Below are positions 44,339 through 57,400 of a stretch of 64,000 nt of DNA, in pieces (positions within the stretch are counted from its first letter, which is position 1; each line of letters begins with the position of its first letter). The notes below the pieces were generated by a model. That model searched no databases and was not told the origin of the DNA. It was given only the letters and a program-made list of their open reading frames with translations. Origin of the DNA: Nemania diffusa. Taxonomy: Eukaryota; Ascomycota; Sordariomycetes; Xylariales; Xylariaceae. Location of the stretch: contig JBBPUQ010000002.1 of the NCBI GenBank assembly GCA_038501195.1, positions 1,426,001 through 1,490,000 of the forward strand, read 5' to 3'. Both the position numbers and the translations under genes were made by a program.

Positions 44339-45519
44339 AGAGCCCCTACCCAACCATATTCCCTCGCGGTTCCGCTCTCGCCTTTCTCTCTCAACCCGCT
44401 TCGGCTCCTGAAGAACTACCTTTACGGGGCTTCGAAGCCAATGGCCGGCATGAATTTGCGCGCCAAAACTACTATATCGCCGTGAAGCTAGCTGCTTCAT
44501 TAGTCCCTATATTAAAGACTGGAGGGCGCGTTCAAGGATTGGTGATGATGGATGAAAACTACTCACGTTGAATCCGGAGCTTTTTGTTGTTTACTGCATG
44601 AGAAAGAAACCTTATCAGCACCACGTAGCGCCGTGATACGAAGGAAATGATCTAGAACCTGGCAAAAATTGGTCTTGTTACGGGGTCTGGAGTTTTGCTG
44701 GATCGTTGTTGACATGGCAATTAGCCAGACACCTAAGGTGGCGCGGTAATGGGATACCTACACAGATGAGGAAGAATAGCAGCGTGGTGTAGATTACGAG
44801 GAAGGGATTCGGCTCATAGACAGATTGCATGCATAGTCCACACAATACAACGCTTTCCTGCCATGCTATTCCTCTCTAGTCTGTTGTTATAAACCTAGGA
44901 TGTGAACTGACTAGCCTTTTTTGAGTTGAATTCGTTTATGTTCATATTTATTTGGTTGCCGCTTAAACCACCGAAGTAGGTGCGGATTTCTAAAGCTACC
45001 TATGTAAGGCAAGCTATATATAATAAGCTGAATAATGTATAATATATACCCGATCTTAGTAGTAGGTATATAAAGATACACAACTTGGATGGAAGGTGGT
45101 ATTTCCAACCTCTTTTTTGCTCTTCGTTTCGTTTCCTTGTTCTTTCCCCGTTTCATTTTATAGATAACGCCAGAAACAACTGCCGAGAGGAGAGCCAGAC
45201 CACATCTGATGTCGTTTTCGTGCTCATGGTTTACGTCAGGTCTCTTTCTTTTTTTCGTTCCCCAACATTTACCCTGTACGCCGCGGGAAAGCAGACATGT
45301 GCCGATGGCGAAGAGGAGGAGGGAATTGCACTCGATGCTCTGGTCCTTTTGTTATTTATACATGCGTGGTTGGGGTACAAGCAGTATAGATGGTGGGGTA
45401 TGTACAGCGAGAAGAGGAGAGGGGGTGGGTATCATAAAATCATCCGTCATACGCCCGGGAACTGAGACTTGATAGATCTCGGGATGTTTAGGTTGGCAAG
45501 TGAGATTTTTGGATCTCAC
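44339..45519. other. convergent spacer of 1.2 kb
   Basis: The 3' ends of eIF3j and Mdm31 meet here. An open frame on the plus strand (45085-45465) lies antisense to the probable Mdm31 3' UTR and is Phe/Leu/Arg-rich without family resemblance, so I do not call it a gene. Confidence 0.45.
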
Positions 45520-47829
45520 TTAGACAACATTACCGGCCATGCCCATGAATAGTGCGTGAATAGCGAGGCTTAGTGTCCAGAAGCCAACCTTCTTGAGACG
45601 GCGGACACGGCTCTGCTGGTCCTCTACATCACGCGCGAAAGCGTCGTAGACCTCGGCCGAGGTATCGTCCATTAAACCACAGTCAAAAATAGACCAAGAG
45701 CCGTCGAAATCTGACGCTCGCTTGACGATCCGGCACCCGATTGGTATGTAAGTGCGTTTTGTGTTGATGTAGGCTACAATGGGCCGAACTAACGCCTGGT
45801 TCACATAGGAAAGGTGTGAGGAAAAAACGGGCACTGTGGCCTTGACGTCGTTGAGATGGATCCGCAAGTCCATCACGAGGTAGCGAGGTGGCTCTTCGTC
45901 AGATGATGACGGGGTTGGGGTTGATGAATCGTCACCGTGGAAAAGGGTCGGGTAATCGTGGGCCGGATCAGTCACATTTGCCGTGTCCTGAATAGGGGTT
46001 GGTTCATTGGTGATAACCTCCTGTCGACGGGTCGGCCCGTCGAGGATACGGATATACCTATTTGACGTAACCGCTTCTTCGAGGCGGTCGTAAAAGTCAG
46101 ACATTACCTTTGTGATGCTATCGTCATCATCGTGTGGAAACCGCACGTCGGCTACAATGTCGACATTCCCTTCATAGATCCAACCAAAAGGACCTTCTAC
46201 CCCACGGTTGAGATGGCCGATCTTCAGACCGTCAATCCGTAGGCGACTATGCTTCTTCCAAGCATCAGGCTCGCCGAGGGGGTCAGCTGAGCGAACTTTC
46301 CCAGCTGGAACACCGTGAACCTGCCGAGGATGTATCGTAAAGAGGGATCCGTCGTAAGAGCCCGACATGTGATTCGCAGATAAGAAGTCATAAAATATAT
46401 ACTGCTTACGAAGCTGAGGGAGCTCACAAGAGTATATGCTAACGGAGAATGGCCTGAAGCCACCTGGTTGATGCACAGTAATAAGCAAATCCTCCATCTT
46501 GAAGGAGTCAATCTCGAAGTCTCCGGGCTCATGCTCATGTCGATAAGATAAAGGATCCCTGTGCTCGTCTGACCACTTGACAGATGTTCTGTCTATAACG
46601 CCACGAACACCTTTAATTTCGACGTCTTTGAGAAGCCCCTTGCCATTCCACCACTTCACGAATGACAAGGTTACATTAACAGTGTTGAGCGTGACGTCAA
46701 ATTGTGTGTAATTCCCATCATCCTCTTCGACAACTGGTGATTCTTTATCAGAACCACGCTCTGCCGCTGCGACAGCAGCAGCATTTGAAGACGAGCCTTT
46801 GCTCACAGACGACTTAATCTGACCGGGCCTTCGGGAGACGAATACGTTGCGAAAACTTATGACTCCATCTTTCCATCGTGGGACAATTGCCGACTCGAAA
46901 ATGACGGTCAATCCAGCGGACTCTGTTAGGTAATCCCCAACCCATTCGGCAAGTGTTTCTAGGCAATGTTAGTCGTGAGACTCAGCTAATATAAGATCGC
47001 ACTGACCTTGAGCCACTACCGTGTTAATTGAAAGGATGACAATGGAGAAGAAAGTTGTCGTTCCGACCAAAACCCAGAGCAGATGACCGAAGAGAAACCA
47101 TGAGATGAAGGCACCCCATTCATCAATATTCCAGGGCCTCATACTTCGTATGGAAATCCATTTGAACCGTACTTTGAGACGTTCCCAAAAGCCGTTGGCT
47201 GCCGCGAGAAACTCTTCTTTAGTTGGTCGGTGAGGTAAGTGTGGTATTGCTGGTAAATGGAAATATTTGGACACGGGCGACTCGGCATCGGGTAGCTTCG
47301 GTTCTGGCGGGGGTTCGGGGGAATTGGAAGGCGGTTTTTTCTCGTAGACCTCACTTGTTTCTACCTTTTCGTTGAACGATTTCGACGACTTCGTTCTTCG
47401 ATATATCCTCGATGTCCGGCCACGGCCGGTATGGATCGTGTGTCCCCATGCTTGTCTAGCCAACTTCGTAGCATTTAAGATGGGGGTTGCGTTTCCAGAA
47501 ATGGTAGAATCGGCAGCTGCTGAGCATGTCGCAGCAACAGTGGTGGCTGTCGAGGAGTTTGGAGCGAAGGTCACTAGTAAAAGTCCCCCTGATGTGCATT
47601 TACGTCGGACATTGGTAGTGTAGGGCCTTGCTGCCCGGGGAAACGACCACCATGGTGTCTTAGAGAAACGGAGACCAGAGGACGGGAAGAAAGAAGTGGT
47701 TTGGTTCAGGTGAAGAGGATTTTGAGGGTATCGTTTCGGCGACACTCGCGAAGAAAGGTCGACTGATTCGTAAAGCGTTCGTAAGATTTGGCGCCCCAAC
47801 CATGGGACGGTTGATCTAGCCAGAGACAT
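45520..47829 (-). CDS. MDM31: mitochondrial distribution and morphology protein Mdm31 (Mdm31/Mdm32 family)
   Basis: Inner-membrane protein needed for normal mitochondrial shape and nucleoid inheritance; in yeast it works with Mdm32 and affects cardiolipin metabolism. Exon 1 is 47829-47007, the intron only 48 bases (46959-47006) and exon 2 46958-45520: 753 residues. The N-terminus (MSLARSTVPWLGRQILRTLY) is a mitochondrial presequence. A variable Pro/Ser-rich stretch precedes the family core. This begins with RFKWISIRSMRPWNIDEWGA and a membrane helix at about 240-272 ending INTVVAQ, rejoined after the intron to ETLAEWVGDYL. Family blocks follow: VIFESAIVPRWKDGVISFRN, KMEDLLITVHQPGGFRPFSV, QLRKQYIFYDFLSANHMSGS. 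The second membrane helix is at the extreme C-terminus (WTLSLAIHALFMGMAG). I cannot exclude that it is named Mdm32 in some species. Confidence 0.92.
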
Positions 47830-48468
47830 TACTGTAAAGGTTCATGGTGACCACTCGATTTGCATCATTATCGTGCCATTTTGCTGTGGAGCAAACAAAG
47901 AGGGTCCGAAGTATAGTAGAAGAGGCAAAATCACACAACTTCAGGTTGTAGTTTCTTCTGCGTGCCTTCAGCAAACGGTGGGACAAAAAAATAGTAGATG
48001 CTAGGTAGAAGGCGTATTGGTGATCGTAGGATTAAGGTTAGGTGAGGGAGGCGTGAATCATTGTGGTGGTGTTGATGCAACTCGGGAGTTCTATTAGCAC
48101 AAAATCCGTCATTAGCAGAAGTCATCGTCACTAAATCCGGCGATCTAGGCTATTCTGGGTCTAGTATGGTTGTTTCCTACCCCACTATATCACAATCCCT
48201 GTCACTTGTTTTTGCCGTGCTTCTGAAATTTGATTATCGATAAGACTTTTTTTATACATGCAACCAAACATCCCACCACAAGCCGGGGTCCCTACGCCTT
48301 ATCGATTTTCATCGCTGCCACCACAAAAGCGACGACATACATACCTGCACACCTACAATCTACGAGCCGAACGAAACATTCCGCTTGTTTCCGCGCCGAC
48401 ACGAATAATTCCTAGAAGGCATAAAACTACGGATTATCGAGTCGCAATTTACAGAGAGACCGGATACC
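47830..48468. promoter_or_regulatory. divergent promoter region of MDM31 and PNO1
   Basis: These 639 bases separate two start codons facing away from each other, with no gene between. They therefore carry both promoters. No particular factor site stands out. Confidence 0.45.
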
Positions 48469-49839
48469 ATGCCAGCTCCAACAGCTCCCCTCAAGCCCGC
48501 CGCGGTCGACGATGCACTTTTGGCCAACGTTGCCTTGCCAGAAACCAGCAATGACGAAGAATTTGCTCTCGAGGGTATGAATGACCTCCCAGAGTCAAGT
48601 GCGATACAAGCACCCACCACGGCGGAGGGGGAAGAGATGGAAATCGTTGACGAGGAGGACCGACCGCATTTCCCTCAAGTCCAGAATGATGACGGTTCAT
48701 TCCGTGTCCAGTCGAGAAAAGTACCCGTACCACCTCATCGTTTCAGCCCACTGAAAAATAGCTGGCCTCAAATATACCGTACGTCGCTTGAGGGTTGCCT
48801 GTGCCTGTGCCTTCTCATCCCATACTTCGGCCGTATAGTCGTAGGAATGAAATGCTGATTTGAAGTGGCCCATAGCACCGCTAGTTGAACACCTGAAACT
48901 TGCAGTCAGGTTAGTACTCCCGATTTTCAAGAACTCTCAAAACCTTATTATCGTGGGTTTTAGGTTTTCAAAAGCATACGCTAACTAAGACTTAAAGAAT
49001 GAACGTGAAATACAAGGCGTAAGTGTCCAGGGGGAGAAAGCCCTTCATCTGCCGGGTTCCAAGAGAACTCTCACAGTGGCTTCTACCAATGCCTAAATTT
49101 TCATCTATATATGGTCGATACGACTTATATATCTAATACGACATCCGCTGACGAAAATAAAGGGTTGAGCTGCGCAATTCACAGGCCTCGGCTCCAGGCG
49201 CTCTCCAGAAAGGAGAAGATTTTATTAGGGTATGAATTTACGGCTCTATCATGATTTAATCCTAGTATCACGACCTAATCCATACTAACTAATGGCTATT
49301 GATATAGGCATTTTGCTTGGGTTTTCAGGTGCAAGATGCGATAGCGTTACTCAGACTGGATGATTTAGTATGTATAATCTGTATTCAGTTAATATTCGAG
49401 TTCTTATTTCTCACAACCGCTATCGTATCAAAAGCTAACGCTTACGTAGTACCTTGAAACTTTTGAGCTCAAGGACGTGAAGACTTTGACTGGTGATCAT
49501 CGAGCTCGTGCGATAGGTAGAATTGCTGTTAGACTCCTTCACTCATGGTAACCTAAACAAGTGCTAACTCGAACTCAAGGGTAACCAAGGCCGAACAAAA
49601 TTCGCTATAGAGAACGCATCAAGAACGCGGATCGTCCTCGCAGATAGCAAAGTGCATATACTTGGCGCGTTAGTACGAGCATACCCATGGGATGAGCTTA
49701 GTAACTAACTTCATGCCTCAGCTTTAAAAATATCCAGATTGCTCGAAGTAGCGTGGTAAATCTGATTCTAGGAAAGCCTCCAGGCAAAGTCTATAACAAC
49801 TTGCGGACTGTATCGGCTCGCATGAAGGAAAGATTTTAA
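48469..49839 (+). CDS. PNO1: pre-rRNA processing KH protein Pno1/Dim2
   Basis: Nucle(ol)ar KH-domain protein that binds the 3' end of 18S pre-rRNA and partners the dimethylase Dim1 and the nuclease Nob1. Eight exons: 48469-48778, 48876-48909, 48998-49018, 49163-49229, 49308-49367, 49450-49527, 49580-49668 and 49722-49839. They join to 258 residues without a break. The order of motifs matches the family: [140 protein letters not shown] and a final RF follow. The first exon is acidic and variable, as usual. Exons 2 and 3 are only 34 and 21 bases. The usual GKDGKTKF is here GNQGRTKF. Confidence 0.93.
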
Positions 49840-51526
49840 TCGGATATAACATCGATACCTGGTTACATATCTACCATTACAAGGACTACGTAATCACTTG
49901 CTATTAAGAAGTCATTCAATGACCTGTGGCGCCTGTAACGGAATGGATGTGTGCCCGCATATGCCCATAGTTCGGCTGGGCACGAAGCTACGAATTATGA
50001 TATTGGCCTTAGGCCATTTGCAACGAGTTTCACTATACACAGACTTATGAGCATGAGTTAGGCGGGTGTATCATCACACAATTGCAGGGCTGTACTGTCT
50101 AAGTCAGAGACGCTTACATACTGCCTAAATTTTCTCTTAACTATCGCCGCTTCGTCTGGCACAGGTGTCTCATTAGACGCCCCTATCTAATTCGGGGTCA
50201 TTTTCAACCCTCCTTTTGGCAATTCCTTCTCCGCGACGTAGCAAGACTTGGAGTAGAGAATGGCCATTCTTGAGGCTGCAGGGGTTTTGCTATTGACGAT
50301 ACGCTCACTCTACCACACCACCACAAAGTGTGAGCAGTGTTTCAGTAGCCACAATGCTAATGGCTTCGAGGGCACCAGTATTCGACACTGTGCAGACAAT
50401 GGGAAAGGAGTTAGGCCAGAAAGAAAGGGTATATCGTCGTTTAAAATCTCGTTTATAGGCAGATAGGAGACAGAACGATAAGCCTGCCTTTAAAATCTTA
50501 GAGACGCTAGCGCAATGGGATTCGACCGAGTGATTGCTGTGTGTAGGTCGGTTCAAGTACCTATGAGAACCCGCCATTGTTACTCATAAAATGAGCGACA
50601 CCACCCATGAAAGGAATGCCTAGTCGACACTTCTCTCCGTTAGATACCCACCCATATATTCCAATATTATACCGTCTTTGGCTGGGAAAGCGTCTCCATC
50701 ACTACACATCATGTTGCATCGATCGCCGGTACTATCACAAAATCTCTTCCCTCGCAGCGCAGACACTTGGGCCTTGCCAGAAACTTCGTAAGCTGAGTAT
50801 GTCATGAAAGTGAGCCTCTTTTCCTCCATCCTAATTTGGTCTGAGTAATTGTCAGTTGATAGATTTCCACATAGATGCTGGCCAAGATAGGGGGGCTTGT
50901 CAGATGATGAAGCGGCTAGGGAGTGAATGGTAGGCTGTTCATGACAGCAAGGTATACGTAGCGGTATACCGTAAGTAATGACGACTCAGTACAGAATAGA
51001 AATAGAGTGATTCTTGGCGAGGTGCCAAGATAATATATACAAAACCACCAATATAACCACCCCCGAGGGTAGTCTGCATGTAATAGACTAACAGGGTTTG
51101 TCGTCGTCACTCCCCAGTAGGCATGATGCCGTATAGCAGCTAGGAGATATTACTTGTACCTATCACAGGACGGATGGACCGAAAAGCTGAGAATCCTTAA
51201 GGCAAACAGCTGAAGCATCGCCAAGGACGGTAGGAAGAGAGTTGGCACCTAAGCGAGGTTGTTGACTTACACGTTATAACTATTTATAACTATTTCCACT
51301 TCCTCTTCATTTCATGGCACGAACCGACTGCGTTACTGAGAAGTCGAGCATGTACCCTTATGAAGCATTTCGATATAGCCAAATCTGTATAGTAGATAGG
51401 TGACGAGGTGGTTAAGCTGACTAGTCACACAGCATCTCCCACCGTCGCCTATCAACGTCCTTCCATCAAGATAGGCGTTACTGTGTGATTTTACTAGCCT
51501 AGGCATAAAAGCAATTTATACGACGC
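49840..51526. other. gene-poor spacer
   Basis: AT-richer sequence following PNO1. Short frames are present, but none has a start, splice pattern or composition that supports a gene. Confidence 0.4.
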
Positions 51527-51829
51527 TTACAGTACACTGCAATCATTACCCGCCCCACCAGCCAGTACCGCCGCAGGGTCTGGTGGTTTCGTGCCCCAAT
51601 TCACATGCTTACTGTACGTCGTGACAACGCGCGCCTGGCTCAGCCCGTCCAGTCGCGACAACACCCAACGCCCTGCGCCTAGCGGATGAATCACCTGGAT
51701 GGAGTTAGAGACCTCGATGGCGACATGCGGGCTCTGTCTGCAATTTGCTTCTGTAGATTTTCCCAGGGCGAGATACCCGACACACCAGATCTGCACGCGT
51801 AGTAATAGCCGCTTGGCGCCAAGCGCCAA
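51527..51829 (-). CDS. possible small or remnant coding frame, unrecognised
   Basis: The frame runs about 100 codons without a stop and is GC-richer than its surroundings. It reads AIEVSNSIQVIHPLGAGRW and later VNWGTKPPDPAAVLAGGAGN, which looks protein-like. No ATG opens it: the first codon is CTG/TTG-type within a palindrome (CGCTTGGCGCCAAGCG, 51810-51825). It may be the last exon of a small gene or a relic. No family recognised. Confidence 0.25.
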   Translation of the reverse strand: MALGAKRLLLRVQIWCVGYLALGKSTEANCRQSPHVAIEVSNSIQVIHPLGAGRWVLSRLDGLSQARVVTTYSKHVNWGTKPPDPAAVLAGGAGNDCSVL

Positions 51830-52132
51830 GCGTCCCAGGAAAACATGTTTACTACGAGGCTCGATATTGCGGTTAACTAAGACGCGGAAAGCTTCCGAGA
51901 GGAGCCAGAATCACTAGGGAAGAGTGCGAGTTCACGATGGCTTCACAAAGGAGTGTTGTAGGTAATAAACAGCTCTAAGAATGCGCTATGTATATAGGTA
52001 GTTTAAATACAGGGGGTGACGCCTAAGATATGTACAGTAGAAAAGGTAATAAGACGTAATAGTTAGGCGCTAAAACAATCCTTCTTTTAAAACACCGGTG
52101 GAGATTAGATTAGACTAGGCTGACGGACGGCT

Positions 52133-54443
52133 CTAGTTCCCGCTGAGGATGGCGGCGGAGGCCTTCTCGGAGATCATCATGATGGGCACCACGACGAAGG
52201 TGCCGGGGATCTTGGGGAAGACGGAGGCGTCGACGACGCGCAGGCCGCGGGTGCCGCGGACCTTGAAGTTGCCGTCGAGCACGGCCATCGGGTCGCTGTC
52301 GGCGCCGATCTTGTTGGAGCACGAGGCGTGGTGGCCCCAGGCCTCCTCGGTGACCCACTCGAGCAGCCCCTCGTCCGTCTGGTACTCCTTGGGCGGCCAG
52401 AAGACGCTCGGCAGCCCGTCGATGTCGGGCACGTTGTCGAAGAAGCTCATGGCCATCTTCATGCCCTCGACGAGCGCCAGGGCGTCCTTGTCCGCCTCGG
52501 TCTTGTTGAGGCCCTCGTACAGCGTGTGGAAGGTGATCTCGGGCACGTCCCGCGGGTTGGCGCTCGTCAGCTCGACCGTGCCGGCGTGGTTGCGCGTGTG
52601 CGCCTTGAGCACGAGCCACGACCACCAGGTCTTGTTGTCGGCGGTGGCGGCGTTGGACGAGTAACCGGGGTAGAAGCCGGTGAAGAGGGCGGGGAAGCCA
52701 CCGATCCAGAGATCCTGCTCGCCGTCGTCGGAGTACTTAGAGGTCCAGAAGGCACCGCTGAAGACCTGGTTGGAGGCGTAGGTGCCCTTGGCGGCGCCGG
52801 TGTTGTTGGGGTTGACGTATTGGGCCCAGCACGGGTCGTCTTCGGTTCCGAGGTATGTGCAGTCGAGGATACGGGTGAAGTTGGTGGGGTAGTTGGCGTT
52901 GACACTGACTTCGATACGATCCTGGAGGTTCTTGCCGACACCGGGAAGATCGACTAGGACGGGGATACCGAACTTCTCAAGCCTGTAGAAAGCGATAGTT
53001 AGCGGATGTGTCAAGATTGAGCTGGAATTAGTTTATAGGGTACATACTCAGCCTTGGGGCCAATACCGGAGAGCTTGAGGATCTGAGGAGAGTTGAAAGC
53101 ACCGCCGGAAACGATGACTTCCTTAGTGGCCTTGACGGAGCCCGGTGTGCCACCGTTCTCAGTGCGGCTGGCGCGGGGATCAGCGCGGTAGAGGGACTGG
53201 CCGTAGAGGTATTCGATACCGTTAGCCTTGGGCTTGGTGCACTTGCTGGTGGTCTTGTCGAATGTAACCTTGGTGACCAGGGTGTTTAGGGCGACGTCAA
53301 GCTTGTACTTCTTGGAGCCATCCTTGTTCTTGGCCATGACGGTGTCGTAAACGTAGTCACGGGGAGATGAGCGGCGGTAGTGGAGGTTGTCCATGTGCAT
53401 AGGCAGCTGGGCAAAGACCTTCTGGTGGTCACGCGTGGGGCTGTCGAAGTTGATGTCCTGGAACAGCATGTCGCTGAGGGCATCAGCAATGGGCTTGGAC
53501 ACATCGAGAGGCAGCAGCTCTGAGTATGGGTCGATGGAGCTCTTCGCGTTGACGGTAGCGATGGTAGCGTTGACGGCAGCGTAAATAGCGTCGGTGTTGA
53601 CGCCGAAAGCCTTAGCGGCACCCATTAGGGCAGCTGTGAGCTTGATGTCCTGGGTGGCGACACCGATAGGGTCGACAGTAATATCGATGTAACCATCGCT
53701 ACCGTGGCCCTTCTTGCTAGGGACGGCGTACTCGAGATGCTCAAACTTCTCGAAGTACTGGCGCATGTTGTCGGTTTCCCATGACTTATCCTTGACGAGG
53801 TCCGCAATATAGTCGAAATCGTTCCTGCTAGGAAGCAGACTGACTAGGGCGTTGTGCTCGGAGCAACCACCGAGACCACCGTAGCGGGGGTAGAAAGTAC
53901 CGAGGACGGTAGAGCCCTCAGGGGGGTTCACACCACTGTAGTATTGATCCGAGGGTGTGAGGTAGGACAACTTGCGGTCCTTCAGCAGCATGGTCTCGTT
54001 CGAGTAATGCTTGGTGAAGAAACCCCAACTAACTTCGACTCTTTCGGATGAAGGGTTGGCTAGAGCAGGGGACTCAACCTCACGAAGGTGACCGTAATCA
54101 CCACCCGCATCCACGAGCAAAACACTGTGTCCAGCCCTCGCCAAGTTAACGGCGAGGGGAGAACCACCGGGGCCGGAGCCGACGACGATGTATTCATACG
54201 ATTTCTCCTTAGGGGGGGCCGGAGAAAGGGTAGGACCAGTCTGGGGGAAAGTGTTCTGGACTGGGACTCTGTCGATGAGAACATCAACACCATTTTGATC
54301 GACTCTGTTACCGGCGATTGTTAGTTCATCTGCGGCTGTTTCATCCCTGGTTTATTTGGGATTGTATTTTGTATTGTCACTTACCCAGCTTCGGTGAAGG
54401 GAGCGAGGGCGCTAAGAAGCGCCAGGTATGAGAAGGACTTCAT
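52133..54443 (-). CDS. secreted GMC (glucose-methanol-choline) flavin oxidoreductase
   Basis: FAD-dependent alcohol oxidase/dehydrogenase of the AA3/choline-dehydrogenase type. Exons are 54443-54385, 54304-53048 and 52982-52133, with introns of 80 and 65 bases, giving 721 residues. MKSFSYLALLSALAPFTEAG is a signal peptide, so it is probably exported. The FAD-binding GSGPGGSP (62-69) is followed by NLARAGHSVLLVDAGGD and GLGGCSEHNALVSLLPSRND, the flavin-attachment loop region. VIVSGGAFNSPQILKLSGIG is GMC signature 2. The active-site region WGHHASCSNKIGADSDPMAV supplies the catalytic His (about 657). The second catalytic position, His or Asn in characterised GMC enzymes, lies in GTFVVVPIMM and appears to be Val. 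Several N-glycosylation sites (NET, NAT, NFT, NKT) fit secretion. The substrate cannot be told. Confidence 0.93.
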
Positions 54444-57400
54444 CGTGAGTACGTCTGGAGAAGTGAAAGTAAAAAGTCTATAAAATAAAGTCTATAGAGC
54501 TCCAGATGAAAGAACGGACCAGAACTAACGGCGGCAAGTGCCACTATTGCTCGGAAGGAAGAAGGAGTAGGGGAAGGGAGGAAGAGAGCGTGAGTGCTGG
54601 TTCTTCCAAGTTTCGATGGTCGAGAGCGCGGCCGAGCGACTCTTATACAAGAACAAGCTTTACGGCTTGGCCTCCACGGGCCGTGAGGCACTAGCTCTTC
54701 TCGAGCCCATGTTCGGCGATGTGCGTCCCAGGCCATGAGTGATTACTCGAAGGCTCACTCCTCATGATGTGATGCTTACGGGTGAATCGACCAGAGAGAT
54801 AGCTCGAGTGGGCGTCGAAAAGTCAGCCCCGGACGCCTCAAGAGCCGGATCCTTGACTGGGATCCATTCTCGAAATGGCCAGGATCACCGTGAAAGCTTA
54901 GCTAGTCAACGCCCATCTCGGCAGTCTTGGCAGTGCCTAGGAAGGATTGAGAGAGATGCGATGTGACCAGGGTTGAATAAGGAGACGGCACAATACCTAG
55001 CGCAGATAGACAGACCTCGCTCGCACAGCCTTACTCAGAAAGTCCCAGTCGAGTACCCAAACGGTCGAAAACGGCTCGTGTTGACCCTGTTGGACACTCA
55101 CCTTGTACATACATGTCTGCAGCAGGTGTGGAGCGTGCCCAGGCTTGGTCTGCATACATGGCTTTCAAGCACCTGCCTACTTACAGACAGACTTACACTA
55201 CACTCCATAGAGATTAGAGACTAGAAGCTGGAGGTTGCGTGGGTGTAAGTCCAGGATAAGCTCAGCTCCACGACACGACGAATCGGGATACCACCTGTTT
55301 GTAGGTAAGTCAGTATGTACACAGGTAGATATGCAGAATATACCTACTGTAGATGCAGTACATACCTACTTACTTGCGCATACGCATACGACCAGGTGAG
55401 GTCGATATGTAGGCAGCTACACCACGCTAGAAACATATCACACCCCCATAATCACTCGCGTCACCCCTCGTCGAGAATACTATAGGCGGCACATGCTATT
55501 CCAGACTGCAACCTGTAATCAGTCCGTATAAGGCAGCTATCTACCGGTAGAGAGAGCAGTGTTTGTTCCCTCTTAGAGGGCCTATAATAATTCGTCGTCG
55601 ATTTTCCCCAGCACAGTGTGAATTTGTAGCGCATCCTTCTCGGCTCTTGGCGTTTAGTTCAGGTACAGTACTGCAGGGTCAGCCTGAGTGTGAGTGGCCC
55701 GGGCCGTTTTGTGCAACTGTAGTATAGCCTTGTGTAGGTAGATGCCTGGATGGGGAACCGTTGACGCCTAGGGTGGGCGGAGCGGGAAAGGTCAGGTATG
55801 TAATTTTTTTATTTTTTTTATTTTTCTATTTTGGGACTGTCACTCGATCGAGCCATGGAGAATGAAAAGCCACGCTGCGGGTGGATTCGTCGCCTTATTG
55901 CTTAGAATTGCATAAAATTAAAGGTGTTGGAATGCCCTACGCAAAAGACTAAAATATCACGAAAAAATGAACTTGGTTGGGAATATTACTATAAGTCGTA
56001 TGTTGTGTCGTTCGTTTTTCTCCCGCCAAGACATTAATTAGCGGGAGTGAACTATTCTACTTACGCTCCTACACTAGTACTAGATTAGGTCCACGTGTAG
56101 GTACCTAGTGTAGCCTTTCCGCCCACGCCCGCACTTTAGTGTAGATAAGTTCCGCCCATGGTATATACACTACAGAATATACCTTGAGTAGTGAAGATGG
56201 TGGTTGACTGGTGTAGATGCTATAAGTGTGCATCTAGATTAGACTTTCTGCACTATATAGTGTGTATGTGTAGATATGATATCTTGGTAATGCAGACCGC
56301 CCAAGTTGGCCGTAGCGTTGTATGAAGTATGTCTGCCGGTGTGTGTCGTACCCGCATTCTCGCCTCTCCGCCTATTGGTTCTATTTACAGTTGTAAGTAT
56401 CACATCAGTAGTTTATTCCGAGCTGACCCCAGCATGAAAACGTGCGCATTACACTAGTGGGCTCCAGTACATAGTTAAGAATCGGGAGCCGGGGGACGAT
56501 AATAAAATGAGTGTTGATGCGCCTGATAATGGTTAATAATACCCTCGCTATCATGCGTTTTTGTCCTGCTTGCGGATATTCAGATTGCCCGTGATTGGGC
56601 GGAAAGGGGCGAATCTCGCTTTTCTTACTGTACTACTGTAGAGAACCAAGATAACTCCCTGTGGAATATCCTAGAAATGCAACGTCGAGATGTTTAAGCT
56701 TAAATCTACAGTAGTGTACGCTACACTAGATACTGTACTGTTAGTAGGGGTGTAGAGGTAATCCACCCAATCAATCAACTTGCGTGACAGATGAACTGGA
56801 TCTTGACATGATCTTGACATGTGCTGCATCTGGGCTACACACGTGTAGTAACTGCAGGACGCTGCAGGACACGACAGGACTTCTCACCTATTGTGACCTA
56901 ACGTGACCTACCAACTTTAAGCGGATGGACACCGTGGTGCACACTAGAGTAGGGCCGTTTGCACTATGATATTGTTAGTACATACCTGTGCTGTACAGTA
57001 GTTAGCATGCTATGTACTACTATACTGCACTATGTGTATTAGCTTACGTAGTAGAGCAGGGCTATAAGACTATACAATGATATTATCTCGTGAGGATGAA
57101 AAGCCGTATTACCTAACCTAAGTAGTTTCAAGCCTCAGGGTCTAGACTCTAGATTTGCTGACGGGTTTTTCCAGTGGTTGAAAATTTATGTCCGTATTTA
57201 GTTTATACCCGGACTACCCGATATTTTGGCGATGCAGAATATTGACTTACTAAAGTCCTAGACGCCAAGTCTACTTACCTATATACATACCTCCGTGAGA
57301 AACATTAAGCCGGCATCAGGCGCCACTATTTGCGTCATATGTAAGGCGGCAGCCTCCCCCGGCCGACTTTATCTCTATCGGTTACTTAATCTGCAGCCAT

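Noticed and set aside
45085..45465. Plus-strand frame of 126 codons antisense to the Mdm31 3' region
   Set aside because: It has an ATG but shows no domain, and its Phe/Leu/Arg/Lys composition follows from the complementary UTR sequence.
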